This document shows positions 5,111-5,544 of a DNA stretch of 5,544 nucleotides, piece after piece. Each line of letters begins with the position of its first letter. The first letter of the stretch is position 1. The notes under the pieces are model-generated. The model made no database searches. It saw nothing but the letters and a program-made list of their open reading frames with translations, and was not told the origin of the DNA. The translations under genes and the position numbers were made by a program. The stretch is from assembly GCA_035317605.1 (NCBI GenBank), contig DATHGT010000065.1:1-5544 (forward strand), written 5' to 3'. Origin of the DNA: DATHGT01 sp035317605. GTDB taxonomy: Bacteria; Methylomirabilota; Methylomirabilia; Rokubacteriales; CSP1-6.

Positions 5111-5544
5111 ATGCCAATTGAACGAGGGGCAAGTCGCCAGCAGCGCGAGGCGCTCGACGTGTCGGCGGACGTGCTGGTGATCGGGGGCGGGCCCGCGGGC
5201 GCGTGGGCCGCCGTCGCCGCGGCCGATGCGGGCGCGCGCGTGATCCTCGTCGACAAGGGGTATCTGGGCACCAGCGGCGCGACCGCGCCGTCCAACACCG
5301 GGACGTGGTTCGTGCCGCCGGGCGAGGGACGCCGCGTCGCCATCGAGCAGCGGCAGCCGCGCACGGGCGGTCTCGCCGATCCGGGCTGGGTCGAGCGCAC
5401 GCTCGATACCGCGTGGGACCGGCTCCACGCGCTGGCCGCGTGGGGGTATCCGTTTCCTGACGACGACGAAGGCCGGCCGTATCTCGCCAACCTGCGCGGG
5501 CCGGACTACATGCACTTCATGCGTCGCCGGGTGCTCGCGGCCGG
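5111..5544 (+). CDS. FAD-binding oxidoreductase, fumarate reductase/succinate dehydrogenase flavoprotein type, N-terminal part
   Basis: The first 144 residues of a flavoprotein that continues past the right edge. The Rossmann motif 'ADVLVIGGGPAGAWAAVAAADAGARVILVDKG' (19-50) has G25, G27 and G30 and the ribose-binding acidic residue D48. It is followed by 'YLGTSGATAPSNTG' (51-64), the position where FAD_binding_2 enzymes (PF00890: fumarate reductase, aspartate oxidase, adenylylsulfate reductase alpha) carry a Gly/Ser/Ala-rich FAD-contacting loop. 'WGYPFPDDDEG' and 'GPDYMHFMRRRVLA' follow. The start is uncertain. The ATG at 5111 has a weak AGGA about 9 nt upstream; a GTG at 5159, preceded by GCGAGG at 8 nt, would begin only a few residues before the Rossmann strand. 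Catalytic residues lie outside the window, so the reaction cannot be named. It is unrelated in subfamily to the DAO-type flavoprotein upstream and probably has its own promoter. Confidence 0.85.
   Translation, partial: MPIERGASRQQREALDVSADVLVIGGGPAGAWAAVAAADAGARVILVDKGYLGTSGATAPSNTGTWFVPPGEGRRVAIEQRQPRTGGLADPGWVERTLDTAWDRLHALAAWGYPFPDDDEGRPYLANLRGPDYMHFMRRRVLAA

Noticed and set aside
4856..5515. A minus-strand open frame of about 220 codons crossing the palindrome and the second flavoprotein gene.
   Set aside because: It depends on translating both palindrome arms and the antisense of a clear FAD-binding gene, and shows no domain. It would matter only if the repeat itself were coding.
1..5544. 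A defence island, CRISPR, toxin-antitoxin pair or biosynthetic cluster.
   Set aside because: None of the six genes belongs to such systems, the orientations alternate, and no repeat array or mobile-element gene is present.

Overview
This is a gene-dense stretch of bacterial chromosome with very high GC (about two thirds or more by eye, not computed). G/C-rich third positions leave long spurious open frames opposite the real genes. The window holds six protein genes (two cut by its edges) and one long inverted-repeat element. I see no rRNA, tRNA, CRISPR array, transposase, integrase or phage gene. The mix of stand-alone amidohydrolase_2, DAO-type flavoprotein, DinB-like and fumarate-reductase-type flavoprotein genes recalls soil or groundwater lineages such as Candidatus Rokubacteria/Methylomirabilota or related uncultured proteobacteria-like groups. 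That placement is a guess from style, not a demonstrated assignment.

Layout, left to right. (1) 1-1074, minus strand: an alanine-racemase-fold PLP protein that runs off the left edge and has lost most catalytic residues except the PLP lysine. (2) A 153-nt divergent intergenic region. (3) 1228-2361, plus: a metal-dependent amidohydrolase of the ACMSD-like amidohydrolase_2 family. (4) 2358-3056, plus: a thioredoxin-fold protein that overlaps the amidohydrolase by the four bases GTGA and has WSSDC where a redox-active relative would have WCxxC. (5) 3073-4302, minus: a DAO-family FAD-dependent oxidoreductase, convergent with (4) across only 16 nt. (6) An 80-nt divergent intergenic region with an interrupted palindrome. 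(7) 4383-4859, plus: a small DinB/YfiT-like four-helix protein with a His triad. (8) 4856-5005: a nested palindrome with 46-nt arms that begins at the last codon of gene 7, contains a terminator-like hairpin at its centre, and is flanked by TA dinucleotides like a MITE. (9) 5111-5544, plus: the N-terminal part of a second, unrelated FAD-binding (fumarate reductase/succinate dehydrogenase flavoprotein-type) enzyme that runs off the right edge.

Only genes 3 and 4 form a clear operon. The rest are single genes in alternating orientation, and the set reads as small-molecule catabolism and housekeeping rather than one dedicated machine. I found no convincing evidence of a new multi-gene system. 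The most notable observations are the MITE-like palindrome at the dinB-like stop codon, the alanine racemase homologue with a rebuilt active site, and the amidohydrolase coupled to a thioredoxin-fold protein lacking its nucleophilic cysteine.
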